Notes: a model not told the origin generated them from the sequence alone. 64,000 nucleotides of DNA from Brachionus plicatilis (GCA_010279815.1 QEOQ01000670.1:833884-897883), one strand, 5' to 3'. Counted from the stretch's first letter, positions 32,266-47,200 are shown. Made by a program: numbers and translations.

Positions 32266-35200
32266 GTTTTCTGGGCAAAACTTTAGGCAAAATAGTGGGA
32301 CAATCGAAAAACGCGAATGCAAGCGATCTGAAGTCGTCAAACGTCAACCAAGACTCACAGCTGACACTGACACATTTGCGCAAGGTATTCTACGAATATC
32401 TGCATCCAAAAGGTGATCAAACAGTCAAAGACGAAAAACTCTACAACATTCTGCCCTTGTTTGTCAAAGCGTTCAGTCAATCGTCTCTAAATGACATAAA
32501 TGACAAGTTCAGTGATGTGGACCAATTTTGCTTCGCTTGCTCGAGGCTGTTGGTGAACGAGATTGGCAAGCGAGTCCATGACGACTCTGTGCTGGTAAAA
32601 TTTTTTGAAATGAAGATTTCTGATGATGCAACAGATGGCGCTGGTCTCCTAAACACAGTCAACCTGCTGGCCTCGGGGCCACCCTTTCTAATCGAAATAA
32701 TGAACAAATGTTCACTGCCCTCTCGACTAGTCATGTGTGTTTATTTGTTCATTTGTTTACCTGAGCCCAAGGACTCGATCCTTGACCATTGCGAATTCAA
32801 TGCCAAAGAGCGGCGAATTTTATTTCAAAAATGCTTTCACCAGCTCCTCATAAAACTCTGTCAAAATAGCTGTACATGTGACGAGCTGGTCGATGGCGAT
32901 TCCTTGAAGCTCTTGTTCACAATCATATGCAGCACTTGTGAACAGCACAATGTTGCCTGGCGTCAAACAGCCACTGATGCCTTGCTAACATTGACCAAAA
33001 ATTTCAGTCCAAAATCCATCAATTATGTGCACGGCAATGAGTGCATTAAGCAATCGTTGCGCTCTCTGAACCCTGGTGAAATCTGCTCGGCCAATTTGGT
33101 CGAACGAGCTGATCTCTTGATTACTCTGTTGACTTTTATACGCGAGACTTCCATCTCAAGTCAGATGCTGCTTGATGATTTTCGCCTATCGTCAGGCTAC
33201 AAGATACTGGTCGACGTTGTTCTACTTCTTGAAAAAGAAAGCTCCAGAGAAGAGTGCCGCAGAGCTTTGAGAAATTTGTTTTTTACAATTGAAGAATTTG
33301 TGTCTTCTGGCTGCACAGAATTCAAGCCCAGTAGTAACAATTTGACCATGTTCAAGATAGAGGGCTTTCAAATTCCGCAGCCGCAAGGAAAAGGCCGCAC
33401 AGTCAGGAATATTTACGCCTTTCAATGCCTATTGCACATGTTCAATAGAGTAAGTGTCAAAAAAAATATTTCAGAGTTGGTCAAAATTCAGTGTAAAATC
33501 TGGTAAAAATATTTGACTTTTTGTTTTAAGTCAAATAATGAACGAGTCAAACACTTCAAGTCATTGGGGATGTTTGGCTCAATTACTGCTGCTGGTTGTT
33601 GTTAAAAATGGTTTGAAAAAATGCTAAAATTTTCAAAGTTTACTAAAGAAATTTAGTAAAAAATTCATAAAAATTAATTTTAAAGTCAGAGTCGTCAAAT
33701 TAAAAAAAAAACAAAAGTCTAAGTAATTTTTGACTTTTGAAAATAATATTTAATTTTTTAAATAATTTTTAGTCATTTTTTTATTCACTTCTTAAGGAAA
33801 CCTGTAAAACTTTAACATATTTTCAAACTATTTTTAACAGCTAACTTTAGCGAGTGAACGAAACATTTTAAATTAATAAGAGTGTTAAGAAAATTAAGAT
33901 AAAAGTCAACTTTGACTTTAGCTGCTGCAGATTTTTTATTTAATTTTTGACTCTTGACCAACTCTGTTTATTTGAAAACAAACAATCTTTTAATTTTCAA
34001 CAATAGGTTCAGTCCAACGAGCTGTGTATGAATGTGCTGGAAACTATTAAAAATATTTATGCTAAAGACGAGTGTAATTATTTTATTCTAGAATCTCAGA
34101 ACTTGCCATTTTACAGCCTTGATGACACCAGTATGAGAGTACACCTAAAAAACACTGATATACAAGTATGTCTAATAAGAAAATTTTAATTTTTGATTAA
34201 TTGTAAGATACGAAAAAATCTAATTTAATATCAAAAATTTTCACATTTTGACATTTGAATTTCTAATTATTTTTTCATGATTTGTGAAAAAAATGAATTT
34301 ATTTTTGATCCTTCTTCTGTTTACATTTTCCCCATAATATATTTAGGAACAATTTCAATCATTTTTTTCGAGTTTGAGTGTGAATGTGAGTGATTGATTG
34401 ATTGATTTTATACGATGTGCTGAATAAATCAGTAACTTAAATAATTTAATCTTAGCTTTTTTTATTTTTTTTTTTATTATTTTTTATTTTATTTTTTTAT
34501 AAGTCACCTATGAGGTGCAGTAATTATATATATATAAACAAAATAAATAAATGATTGATTGATAATCAAAAAATCCTCAAAATTCTGAGTGAAAATCTCA
34601 CTATCAAATTCACTCTTATAAAATGATGAATGGATAATTTATTCAATTCATACTAAAAAATGATTTAAAACGTTTTTTTAAATATCTTAAAAATTAAGTA
34701 AAAAAAAGAGGCCAACAATCTAAAACTAATTCCAAGAAACCATCATACCATTTGATTTTGATATTTTTTTCGAGCATTTACTAAATTTATTAATTTAATG
34801 TATCTCTGCATTAATTTTGTTAGGAATAACAGTTAATTTCATATTTTAAACTTTATTTGATCATTGTGAACATCAAAAATTGATCTTAAACTTCAATTTG
34901 CTATTTTTTTAACTTTTTTAAAAATTCATAATCAGTATGTCAAATTCAATTAGAATAAATGTGAAAATTAGTTTGTTCCAATTTACATTTTTTGGGCCAT
35001 ATACTATTCACTTTTTTATCCCAGTCGTTTTGATTTTAATTTAATTTTTTACAAAAATTGGATACCATTTTTCTTATATTTTAAAAATAATTCAAATAAA
35101 TTGAATTAATTAATTGGAAAAAATTTAATTATTTAGGAATAAAAATTATAAAATATCTCTGCTTTGATTTTTATCAAAGAAAAAAATAATCAAAACATAA

Positions 35201-38200
35201 TCTGTTTATTACTAATTGATAAAATAAGAGGGTTTAATTCTAAAAAATATTTAAATGGGAGTAGGTTCACAGCATATTAGGAGTAATAAGCAGATCTTTA
35301 AACGACTCATTAAAGATATTTTTTTATTAAATTTTTTTAAATTAAAAATTAGTTAAAAAAATTATTCTTTAAAAAATTTGATAACATTGATAAAAACTCT
35401 TAATTTTTAAATTCAGGCAATTTTTGAAAATTTTTAAGAATAAGGCAGACATTAACTCAAAAAACTCCGATTGCACTTTTTTAAAACTAATTTGGTTGTG
35501 CAATATTTAAGCATCCATCAAACCATAAAATGCACCAGAAAAAAAGGCAATTTTCTCTCCAAATATTCTATGAAAAATAAAATAAAATCAATAAAATAAA
35601 TAAAATTTAAATTTTCGATTGCCCCAAAAAGCTTTTTTTTCAGATTTAAATATATATTTAAATTTCAAATTTTTTATATTAAGAAAATTAAATTAATTTA
35701 CTATTATGATTTAATTACATTTTGAACTCAATTTCTGAATAAATCTATTTCAAAAGATTCTAAATTTTATTAAAATTAAATATTTTTCTCAAATTAAAAG
35801 CCTTTGCTAGTTGAGGGTATAAATTTTAGATCGGCTAGATTTGACTTAACATCTAAAAACAAAATTTTTATTTCTCTAATTCAGAGTTAGAAAATTATTT
35901 TTTTAAGATAATCAATTTCAAAAAATCGCCTTTTTTTGAAGAAAAATAATAAGACTTAAGTGAAACAAAAAATTTATTTATATATTTTTTTTATAATTAA
36001 TTTATTTACTAAAAATCTTAAATTTCAGATGAAATTTATAGAAGTGCTTGAATTTATAATAAATGGTCTAAAATTTGTTCCATGTAAAGAGCTGGTCAGC
36101 ATCGGTCTATCCATTCAAAACTTTAGGTAATTAAAATTTCAATTTAGAGAAAATAAATTTTATTTAAATTGTAAATTTTAGTAATTCAAAATGGTCGGTG
36201 GCCATCGCTAACTTTCTTCTACAACTAATTCAAACAAATTCGATTTACAAGGACGCATTTCGTGAGCTTGGCATAGTCGAAATGCTAATTTCATGTTTAC
36301 AAAAATTTGCCGCATTATTAAAGGAAAAATGTGCCGACCGATCTGACCTGATCCAAATAGATACTCAACAAAAAGAGCTTGGCTTTACCATAATGAAAAT
36401 TTTAACCTGTTTGATATCACACAACATTGAAAATTCAAAATTATTTCGTCAAATTGGAGGCGCCCGAGTGGCTCATAACATGGTGCCGTACAAATTTTGC
36501 CGAGACCAAGCGTTAAGCATTGTTTCAACTTTGTTATTAACAACGGCCGGCGAGGATGATATGTCAACTTTATTAGGCTTGATGCATACAGCCAAGATGG
36601 AAGATCTTGACTTAAAAAACGCTGTGCTTAAGAGTCTTCTGGGAACACTGAGAGAAAGTCATAGAACAAGAACTGTTTTTAGAAAATCAGGCGGATTTGT
36701 CTATGTAGTCTCTGTTTTGATCTCAATGGAAGGAAGCTTGAGCATTCCAGCTAGAGCACCATGGGATTCGGTAAAAAAACAGGAGATTTTTTCAATCTTA
36801 AAAACAATTATGAATACTCTTACTGTTTCGATGCGATATGAGCCTGCAAATGCCAAATTTTTTGAAACTGAAGTCAGATGGAAGAGTTTGTGTGCTGCCA
36901 TAAGACTACTAGGATGCTTTGAGCCCGAGGTAAAACAATTTCCCGCCAAAACCCAAAACTTTGTCAAAAGAGGCTACGACTTTTTTGAAACTTACTTTTG
37001 TACACTTGACGAATCCTGCTTTGAAAAATTCAATTCCGATTCTTGTTCCAACTCAGACCAATTGGATCCTAAATTAGTATACATATGCTATATTATGCGC
37101 TTACTCTATGACACGGCTTTAGATGCTTTCGATAGGTAAATACAAATCATCTTATCTTTTTTGTTTGATAAACAATCGAGTGATGACTAATTAATTAAAT
37201 ATTAATTATAAATTATTAATAAGAAATTTAATTAAAATAATATGCTTCTGTGTAAAATTTTATTTTAAAAAATTTCTTAAGCTTATTCAACTAAATAAAT
37301 TCGAAAAATATTATAAAAATTTTGATTTTGTCAGTAAATTAAACACAATATTTAAAAATTTAAGTAAAATTTTTTGTCACTCACTCGATTGTTTGATTGT
37401 AATACAGTGGTGCAAATGTCTCAAATAAAATTTCAAGAAAATCATTTTTGTTCTAAGTGAGTGAGAAATATAATATTTAAAAAAAAAAATTATAAAATTT
37501 TTATTTTTGATTGACAAGCTCCATTTTAGATGCAGCTTGAGGAAGCTTTTGATTAAAAATTTAGCGATTTAATTTTATAATTAACAGATAATAATAAATA
37601 CAGTTTAAATATATTTCCATAAAATTAAATAAGCCTTCAATTTTTTTAATAATATTTGTTAAAGAACTTTTAAAACCGATAACATAAAATTTGAATAAAA
37701 TATTCCAAGTATTTACTTTTTTACCCGGAATATTAAATAAAATCTAAATTTTAATCGTATATTTTTAGCTTTTCTTATAGACGCTTTTCCTTTAAAAAGA
37801 AACACTAATTTAAGATAAAAAATCAAATTATTTAAACTATGATACTTTTTAATTGATGTGAAAATTATAAAAGGAAAATAAAATAATAATGGCATCTTGA
37901 AGTTTAGGATCAAAAAAATCAGATCAAAAAGTAATTTTTTTATAACTTTTGAATGGTATTTGATTAAATCTCTCTGCAAAATGCTAAATAATGCAAAAAA
38001 CATGCTGAGTATTAGAAAAGGCTCTGCATAAACTCTGCAATTTTGCAGGAAAATGCATGTCATTAAAAAGTATTTAATTCAACTGCGCAATTTAATTGCA
38101 GAGTTTTTGCAGAGCCTATTCTAATACTCAGCATGTTTTTTGCATTATTTAGCATTTTGCAGAGAGATTTAATCAAATACCATTCAAAAGTTATAAAAAA

Positions 38201-41200
38201 ATTACTTTTTGATCTGATTTTTTTGATCCTAAACTTCAAGATACCAATAAAAATATATATGAGTTTTTGAAATGTCTTGTTCAATAAGCGTAAGAAAAAA
38301 ATGGTGTTTTTTTATTGTTATTTAAGTTAATTTGTTTTCAGTAAAAAATAAAATTTATAATTTTTAAAAAACATAAAATTTGGTTTAAATTTTTTAAAAG
38401 CTTCAATAGTTTATTAATTGAGCTAAAAGATTTTAGCTTTTGCTATTTTACCTTCATTTTAGTTTTTTAAATAAGAAATAATAATATTTTTTTTATAAAT
38501 TTGAAAATGGCTAGAATTTTCAAAATGATAAGTCTTGAATTACAGCGCTCTTTTAATTCATCCACCATTGGACTAAATGTAAGTTTTGAGTCTAATTTGA
38601 TTCCTCAGAATTAGACCTTTTAGATACTTATTAATCACTCTTTCAAGATTTCCCTTCTTTTTAAAAGTAAAAAAAGTTCGGGCAAGTTTTTGATCTCCAG
38701 AATTTATAGAAAAAGTAAAATTTATCAACTTTTTAATAAGTTTTTAACTTATCAATTTATTTTTGATTCTCATAAATAGCTTCTTTAAAATAAATATATT
38801 AGATATAAAAAAATATAAAGTTAAAATGAAAATAATTTTACATTTTTACATTTTTATATTTTCATATTTTTAGATTTTTTTCCGAAATTAAAAATTAAAA
38901 TTTTATAAAAAATCTAAAAATATGAAAATATAAGAAATGTAAAATTTTCTACATTTTACATAGCGAAAATAAAAGCCATAAATAAATTAAATATTTTTTT
39001 CTTCCTGGATTTTTTAAAGAAAAAAAATGATTTAAAATTTTTTTTTTATGTAGTAGTAGTAGTAGTATAACTGCGTGGATCTTATCCACAAGCTGAAGCG
39101 TAGTAACGTACAGATATAGCAGTAAGAACTAGTACTCAATAGATTTATTTAGAACAAAATTTTTATAATGCTTTTTTAAATAAATAAATAAATATTGTAA
39201 TCTAAGAAGTTAATATAAAGCTTAAAATATTGATTTTTTTTTTTGACTGATTTCCTGAATAGTTCCCATTCAACTCATCTCTTCTTCACTTCTTCACTTT
39301 TATCTAGCCTCGCTTTGAATTTGTTTAAATTTTCTGACTCTGCAACGTTGTTTTGAAGGCTATTCCATAGGCTTGCCACTCTGTTTGTGAAGAAATTTAT
39401 TCTGGAACTAACTGAGGCGTGATAATCGTTAAATTCTTTTGCTGTGAAACTTTGTGATCTAATACGTTTACTGTGTCCTCTGGTTGAGGCAGCTGGACCA
39501 TTTATACCGATTGAATTTCTAAGCGTCGGCCTTTGATGGAGGTTTACGTTTTCAAGACAATTGATGATTTTATACATTTGGATCAGATCTCCTCTTTTTC
39601 TTCTTGTTTCGAGTGTAGTGAAATTCATTTTAAATAGACAAAATGTGACAAAAAAAATATAAAAAACTCTTCCAAATTATTNNNNNNNNNNNNNNNNNNN
39701 NNNNNNNNNNNNNNNNNNNNNNNNNNNNNNNNNNNNNNNNNNNNNNNNNNNNNNNNNNNNNNNNNNNNNNNNNNNNNNNNNNNNNNNNNNNNNNNNNNNN
39801 NNNNNNNNNNNNNNNNNNNNNNTCTGTTACACAAAGCCCCCACTGTATCCTTTTTTTTGTCCCAAAACCCATTCTATGTCGTATCTAAATGTTTGTGTGT
39901 GCACAGTGACGAATTTCTAGTCGACTTTAGCGAAGCATTCGATGTTCGGTATTCTATTTTATTATCTTACTAAAACAACACCAACAAAAATGCTAATTAA
40001 TTCATTAATACCAAAGGCCGTTCAGCCGCCAAGCGAACCGTCAGTGCTCGGACCCACAATTGCCCAGCAAACCACCAGCGGCGTCAATCAAACGCTCGGG
40101 CAGCTTTTTGCACAATTTGAGCGGCCAAATGGACGAGCCGTTCATAATACACGCGGGCGCCATAAGCTCAATGATGCACTTGCTGACCAGCGTGCCCACA
40201 AGCAGCTACGAAATGGCCCAGCGTCTCCAATTCAACGTCATAAACCTGGTCAAAAATCTGCTCAAGTTCGAGCGCAACCAGCAAATAATGTCGAGCAACT
40301 TGTTCATCGACGACGTTCTATTCGCGTGCAAACACGTGCTCAACGACGACACGCACTTTTTGAACGCGTCCATTCAGCACATATTCGAGCGGCTCGCCTC
40401 CCACTACATCAGCGCCAAAAACCTCAAGCAATACATGCGCTCGGGCACCGTGTTCGACAGCGGCGGCGGCGGCGACCGGCAGCTGCTGGTGCCGCTGAGC
40501 CGCGTCAAATGCCTAATTTCGATGAGCAGCCCCAGAGACAGCAGACAGAGTGGCGGCGGCGTCGCCTTTGTCGAGTTCAACATGATGGTCGAGGGCTTCG
40601 GCTGCTTGTTCTTGGCGTCGATAGCGCCGCAGCTGTCGAACGCGCCGAGCATCGTGGCCATGGGCATGGTGTCGGTGGGCAGCGATTTGTCGGTGAACGG
40701 CGGAGTGGGCAGCGGCGAGCGCGTCTTCCCGCCCCAGTCCGGCCTCACCTACTCCACTTGGCTGTACATCGACAAGTTCGCCTCCAACGCCAACAGCCTC
40801 CATCCCGTCCGTCTGCTCACTCTGGTCAAGCATTCCAAGCTAAAGGACACTCTCTGGTCGTGTCTGTGCGTCTACTTGAGCGCCAAGAACCGCTCGCTGT
40901 TCGTCAACACCGACGAGTGTCTGCTGCACCAGCTCAAGCACGACGAGAAGCTGAGCGACTCTTCGGTCAAGTTCAACTGCTCGGAGCTGTTCCAAGAGGG
41001 CCAGTGGCTGCATTTGTGCATAGTGCTGAGCCGGGCTGTGCTCAAGACGAGCACGGTGAGTGTGTACGTGAACGGGAAGCTTGTGGGCGGCCAAAAATTG
41101 AGCTATTTGAATTCGATAGTGGTGGCGAGCGGGCCGCCGAGCGCCGTCGCCGTCCACGCCGTCATCGGCACGCTGCCCATGTTCCGCTGTCAGTCGGCGG

Positions 41201-44200
41201 TGGTTTGGCGCCAGGCCGGCTGCCATCTCGTCGAAGACATACTTAGTAACGTGACCATCGAGCGGATCTACGAGCTCGGCGCCGACTACATCGGCTCGTT
41301 TCAGTCGCTAGAGGGCCCGGGCGAGCTCGTTGCCGAGGAAAAAATTGTGTTCGGCGTGCATCCGAGCAAAATGTTCGAAATGACATTGGCAAATTTTCGC
41401 CGCGTCTACAACAAAAACGACAGCAAGGCCATTGGCAAACAATTGAACATACCGAGCAATGAGAGTGTGACGCCGTTGCGAGTGCTGTCGAACACGGCCG
41501 TGCAGTTGCAGGGCGCGTCCAGGACGGTGGGCGGCGTAGTGATCGGCTATGTGGGCGTCCGGGTGTTTCAGCCGATGCCGGTGAGCAAGAGTGTGGAGAG
41601 TTTGGGCGGCGCCGGCTTTTTGCTGGCACTGGTTGCCATGGCAACCGATGTCGAGTTCATGTACGCCGCCGTCAAGTGTCTCGCCTGTGTCCTCAAGTCA
41701 AACGGCCACATACACAAAGAAATGGAGCGAATGCACGGCTATCAACTGTTGGCCATGTTGTACAAGCGAAAAAAAGCGCTCATCAATAGTCACGTGCTTA
41801 ATTTGACATTTTCGCTGGCTGTTTGCGACGACAATGGCAAACAAGCGAGCGGTGTGTACAACGCCAAGGCGTTCGAGTGTTTGGTGTGCGATTTGGACAT
41901 TTGGTACGAGTGCTCGGCCGAAATAAGTCGCTGCTTGCACGAGAAATACAACGAGTTGCTGCTTAGTGACTGGCACAATGTGAAGCTGTTTCATGGGCTC
42001 AAAATGCTCAAGAGAATTTTGTACAGTGTTGGACGCGAGGGCACTAGCAGCGCGCTGCTCGCTCACGCTCTCCAAACAGTCAAAATACTCATTACCGAAT
42101 GTGTGCACTCGGACGATCTGGTGACCTTTGGCCACTTTGTCGCCTCGCTGGTCGCCGACACCCAAGAACAGCAGACTAGTCACGTGATCGAGCTGAGAGA
42201 GCGTCTGCTCGACATTGTCGACGAGTTGATCGCTCAGCAGACCACAAACAAGACGTACAACTTTCAAGAGGAAATAGTCAAAGTGCTCGGCTTCGACTGG
42301 TTCGTTTTGTTCATGAATCGAAAGTGTGTGCGCACCACTGTGGTTAAGTCGGCCAAAATTTTGTTCACGCTTCTTTTGAATCAGCAAAATTTGAACAAGT
42401 TCATCACGTGCACCAACAATGCCGCCTGGCTACACGCCGTCAATTCGGACACGTCTCACACAACCATTGACTTTGCTCACGTCCAAGCAATACACGGCTT
42501 TCAGTTGATTCAAGCCAATTTCTGCAAGTATCCCCACTATGTCCAGTTGTACTATCTACTCTTTGCGTTGTTGTTCGATGCGCACAAAATAAACGATTTG
42601 ACAAGTCTAAACGACGAGCTTGACTTGAACAAAATCTGTCAGTTCGTGTTCGACAAATCGTTCGACAGCGAACAGAGCATGCTTGGCCGCATAAACGGCG
42701 ACATAGCACTCGACCTAGTGCTCATTATGTTTTCGATGATACGAAAGCTGATGAACACGAGCTGGTACGACCGGGCCGTCCAAGACTACGCCATAATTCT
42801 CATGCAAATATTTCGCTTCATGTACCACAATTGCGACGACTTTTCGCTGCTCAGCCAAAACGGCGAGTTTTTGAGCGCGCTCATCTTGACCGTGTACCCG
42901 TACGAGGAGATGGGCGCCGACGAGCTAGTGGTGCCGACGGCGCTCGAAATACAGCCGTTCGCCGAGGCCATCAGCGCACACACTCAAGCCTACAAGACCC
43001 ATTTGAGCACGCATCCGGCCCGCAAACTAGTCGTGGACTTTTTGCGCGATCTCCTCTCCGACTCGATAATCAGCAAGCCCAATTGTTCGCTAATCGACTC
43101 GATTTTGTGCGCCATTCCGGCCGACGCTCAGCTCAAGCGCAATCAGGAGTTCACCACCGAGCTGCTCAAAACAGTCATGGACCATTTGCTGTGCAGCGAT
43201 TTGTTCAGCGAGAGTGCCGGCCAAACTCCGAGCAGCAGCCAAGTTCAAGCGCTAGTCAATTTCATCGACAGACTGGTCGACAAGCTCTACGAGGGCATGC
43301 ACAGACGCGACCCTCGCCAAATAATCGACTCGCTGTGTCAGCTGCACGCTCATTTAAAAAAAAAGACAAACTCGACGCACCACGAATCGCACTCGATGCT
43401 GCTCGGCGCCATCCATCGAGCCATTTTGTTCCAGCTGTCCAGGCCTTGTTTCAATCTCGCCGAGCAAATAAACATGCTCGATGTGCTGCACAAAATACAG
43501 CACAACAAGTCGCTCGTGTTCAACCAGTGGACGTCGAGCGACTTTTACGCCTGCTTGGCCTACTGTCTGCTGTTGATCACGAATGACGGCGAGGAGGGCG
43601 AAGCGCGCACTCTGCTGAACAGTGCGGCGCAGCGTGTCTGGCTGGACGTGTACTTGAGCAAAAAGAGCCAGCTGGAGGAGAGCTTGAAAGTTAGTTTGTC
43701 GGCGGCGGGCGCCTGCGATTTGCACGAGCTCCGCTTTTTGCTAGAGGAGCCGTGTGCGCGCGTCTGGTCGAGCTATTGGGAGCGCAAAACGTCCGACACT
43801 CGCATACACACGCAAATACAGGCCAAGTTGTCGCGCGTGACCAGCAATTTGAGCCGGGTGGTCTCGTTGAAAAAGGCGAAAAAGGAGCCGGCCCGAGTCG
43901 GCTGCCGGCAAATGGACGAGATTCTTGTTCTCACGGACATCAATTTGAAGCTGCTCAAGGAGAGTGTGGGCGCCGAGGTGGCCAAGTGGACGCGCGTCAA
44001 CCAACAAAAGGACGCGTATCTGCGCGACGAGTGGGCTGCGCTCGAGGCCGATCTGCTGCGCCACAGGGCCCTGTGGGGCCCCCACGCCGAGACCCATTTG
44101 GACAAATGGAAGCTAGACTTTACCGAGGGACCGAATCGAATGCGCAAAAAGCTGCTCAACAACACGCATCAATTTTACGCCGAGTACAAAATCGACTTCG

Positions 44201-47200
44201 AACGATCCAAACGAAAGTACAAGGTGGCCCAGTCTATCCATGCCCAAGAGTATTTGAGCACGCTCAGCGTCAAAAGTCTGCTCGATTTCAGACAAAATTT
44301 AAGCGATTATTTAAGCGTCAAACACGACCTTGACACTCACGCCAACTTGTCCTATTCGACCGATCACCCGCTAGCTGTGTCGGCGAGCGACGAACAGCCG
44401 CCAGAAGCTGAGACAGCCGCACGAGTTGCAATCGGCGAACAAAATTTAATCGTTAATGAAACGGTCGATGAGACAAATAATGTGTCGACATCGAACAATC
44501 ACAATTTGATAACGCGTTTGCTCGAGGACGGCGAAAAAATAAATCAAATTTATAGATGTGCGCGCGTCACCGGCCTTGACACCATCGAAGGCTTGTTCTT
44601 GTTCGGCAAAGAACATTTTTACGTGCTCGACGGCTACACGCTCGTCTCCACCAAGGACATAGTGGACATTGACTCGCTGGCCAACACGAGCACATACGAG
44701 CCGCTCGTGCCCACGTACGCCACTGCGAGTCAGCGGCGCCATCTCGCACTCAGCCAAAAAACGTGCTCAAAATTTGCCTACGAAGAAATCAGAGAAGTTC
44801 ACAATAGACGCTACTTGTTGCAGCAAATAGCCATGGAAATATTTTCGAACGACGGCCGCAATTTTCTGCTAGTGTTTGGCCGCAAGTGTCGTCAAAAAGT
44901 GTACGAGCGTTTGATTGCACTAACGCCCGATTTGAACGCGGCCGGCTCACAATCCATAGCAGGTCAAGGTCGTTCTGTTCAAGTCGAACAAAACGCCGGC
45001 ATACTGAACGCGCTCATCGGCGAAAAATCCGTGGTGCAGCGGTGGCAGTGCGGCCAAATAACCAATTTTCAGTACTTGATGTTCCTGAACACGCTGGCCG
45101 GCCGCAGCTACAATGACCTAATGCAATATCCCGTCTTTCCGTGGATTCTCAGCGACTACGAGTCCAGCGAACTTGACCTCGGCTCGGCGCACACATTCCG
45201 CGACTTGTCCAAGCCGATGGGCGCCCAGAGTGCCGACCGACTCGGCCAATTCGACAAGAGATTCGCCGAGTGGGAGGACCCGAGCGCCGAAACGCCGCCC
45301 TATCACTACGGCACCCACTACTCGTCGGCTATGATCGTCGCCTCCTATCTTGTGCGCATGGAGCCGTTCACGCAAATTTTTCTGAAGCTGCAGGGCGGAC
45401 ACTTTGACTTGGCCGATCGTATGTTCCACAGTGTGAAGGACGCGTGGCTCTCGGCCTCCAAAAACAACATGGCCGATGTCAAAGAACTAGTGCCCGAGTT
45501 CTTCTACTTGCCCGAATTTCTGCTCAACGCCAACAAATTTGACCTGGGCAAAAAACAAAACGGCATCGAATTGAACGACGTGGTACTGCCGCCATGGGCC
45601 AAAAACGACCCGAGAGAGTTTGTGCGCGTGCATCGCATGGCTCTCGAGTCCGACTACGTATCGGCTCACTTGAACGAATGGATCGATTTGATATTCGGCT
45701 ACAAGCAGCAGGGCCAGCCGGCTGTCGACTCTCACAACGTGTTCCATCACTTGTTCTACGAAGGCACCGTCGACATAGACCAAATAGACGATCCGCTCAA
45801 GCGCAACGCCATCATCGGCTTCATCAACAATTTCGGCCAAATACCCAAGCAGTTGTTCAAGAAGCCGCACCCGGTCAAAAAGCTAGCCAGCTCGCATTTG
45901 ATCGGCGCTCCCACTCTCAACTTGATCGGCACCACGGTCGGCTCCATCGCCAACAATCTGAGCGCAGTGGACGTGACCGGCGACAAAAGCATCCAGCCCA
46001 TGTTCATTCACCATTTGAAGAGTCTGAAGCCGGGTCTGCAGCCCGTCAAGGAGCTCAAGTCTCAAATCGGACAAATAGTGTGCACTGACAAAGCTGTGCT
46101 GGTTGTTGAGCAGAACAAATTTTTGATAGGACCGACGTATCAACGCTACATAGCGTGGGGATACGCCGATCAAAGTATTCGCATCGGCTACACCGACTAC
46201 GAAAAGTCCTACACTACATTTGAAAATGTGCAATTCGGTGCTGTCTTTTGCTGCTGCGCCACAAACGCCACCACAATTGTCACTGCTGGACAGTCGTGTG
46301 TGGTCAATGTGTGGCAAGTGAACAGGACCAAAGCAAAAAAGATGACGCTCAAAACCAGACTGTACGGCCACATGGACACTGTGACCTGCATGGCTGTGTC
46401 CAACAGTTACCACATGCTGGTCACTGGCTCGAGGGACCAGTCTTGCATTGTGTGGGACATAAATCGATGGAGCTATGTGCGCCAATTGAGCGCTCACCAC
46501 AGTGCCGTGTCGGCCATTTGCATCAACGAGTTGACTGGCGACATTGCCACTGCCTCAGCTAGTTTTTTGTATTTGTGGAGCATAAATGGAGAGCTACTCG
46601 CTTCTATGAACACTATTGCGGCCAGTCGCAATCATGTGATCTTGTGTGTTCAAATGTCACATGTGAACGAGTGGGACGCTAACAATGTGATACTGACTGG
46701 CGCAACTGATGGAGTTGTGCGCATGTGGAGTCTTGGCTATGTGCAAGTGTGCCAAAATGATAGCCTAACAGCCCAGTCGACTTTCGATTGTTCCCAAAGT
46801 CCTTTGGAAGATGGTGACGATGGTAAGTTGGCAATTTTTCTATCTATTTACTCTCAGCATTATTAATCAGTAAAAATTTAAAATTAAAATAACTTTTTTT
46901 TTTCGTTTAGCTCTAGAACTCGTTCTTAAAAATATAAACTTTGACGCTGCCAAAATTAGGTCTGTGCAAAAGTCTGCAAAAAATCTGCAAGTCTGCAAAG
47001 CGCTAAATGGCCTAACAAAATAAATAGCTAGAATTATATTGCAGAGTTTTTGCAGAAACTTAATTTTGTTAATGCAAGCTTTTTGCAGAGTTTTGAATAT
47101 CTGTGAATATCAATTGCAAATTTAGCACAAAATTCGTCATTTTTTGATAATTTAAAATTAAAGTTAAAACATAATAATATTTATAAAAAATTTCAACCTC

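Noticed and set aside
37403..37412. TACAGTGGTG, like the tip of the mariner-type MITE
   Set aside because: No matching opposite end or extended similarity was found nearby. A separate small inverted repeat (AACAATCGAGTGA at 37171 and its complement near 37379) does not line up with it.
37713..38284. Two minus-strand frames of 116 and 73 codons
   Set aside because: They lie in the fold-back element and AT-rich intron DNA. They repeat each other because the arms are palindromic, and have no coding signal.
40404..46500. Many long open frames on the other strand and in other frames across 40.4-46.5 kb
   Set aside because: They are shadows of the GC-rich WDFY3 exon 6, which has clear BEACH and WD40 homology. 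Their translations are Arg/Ala/Gln-rich and match no family.
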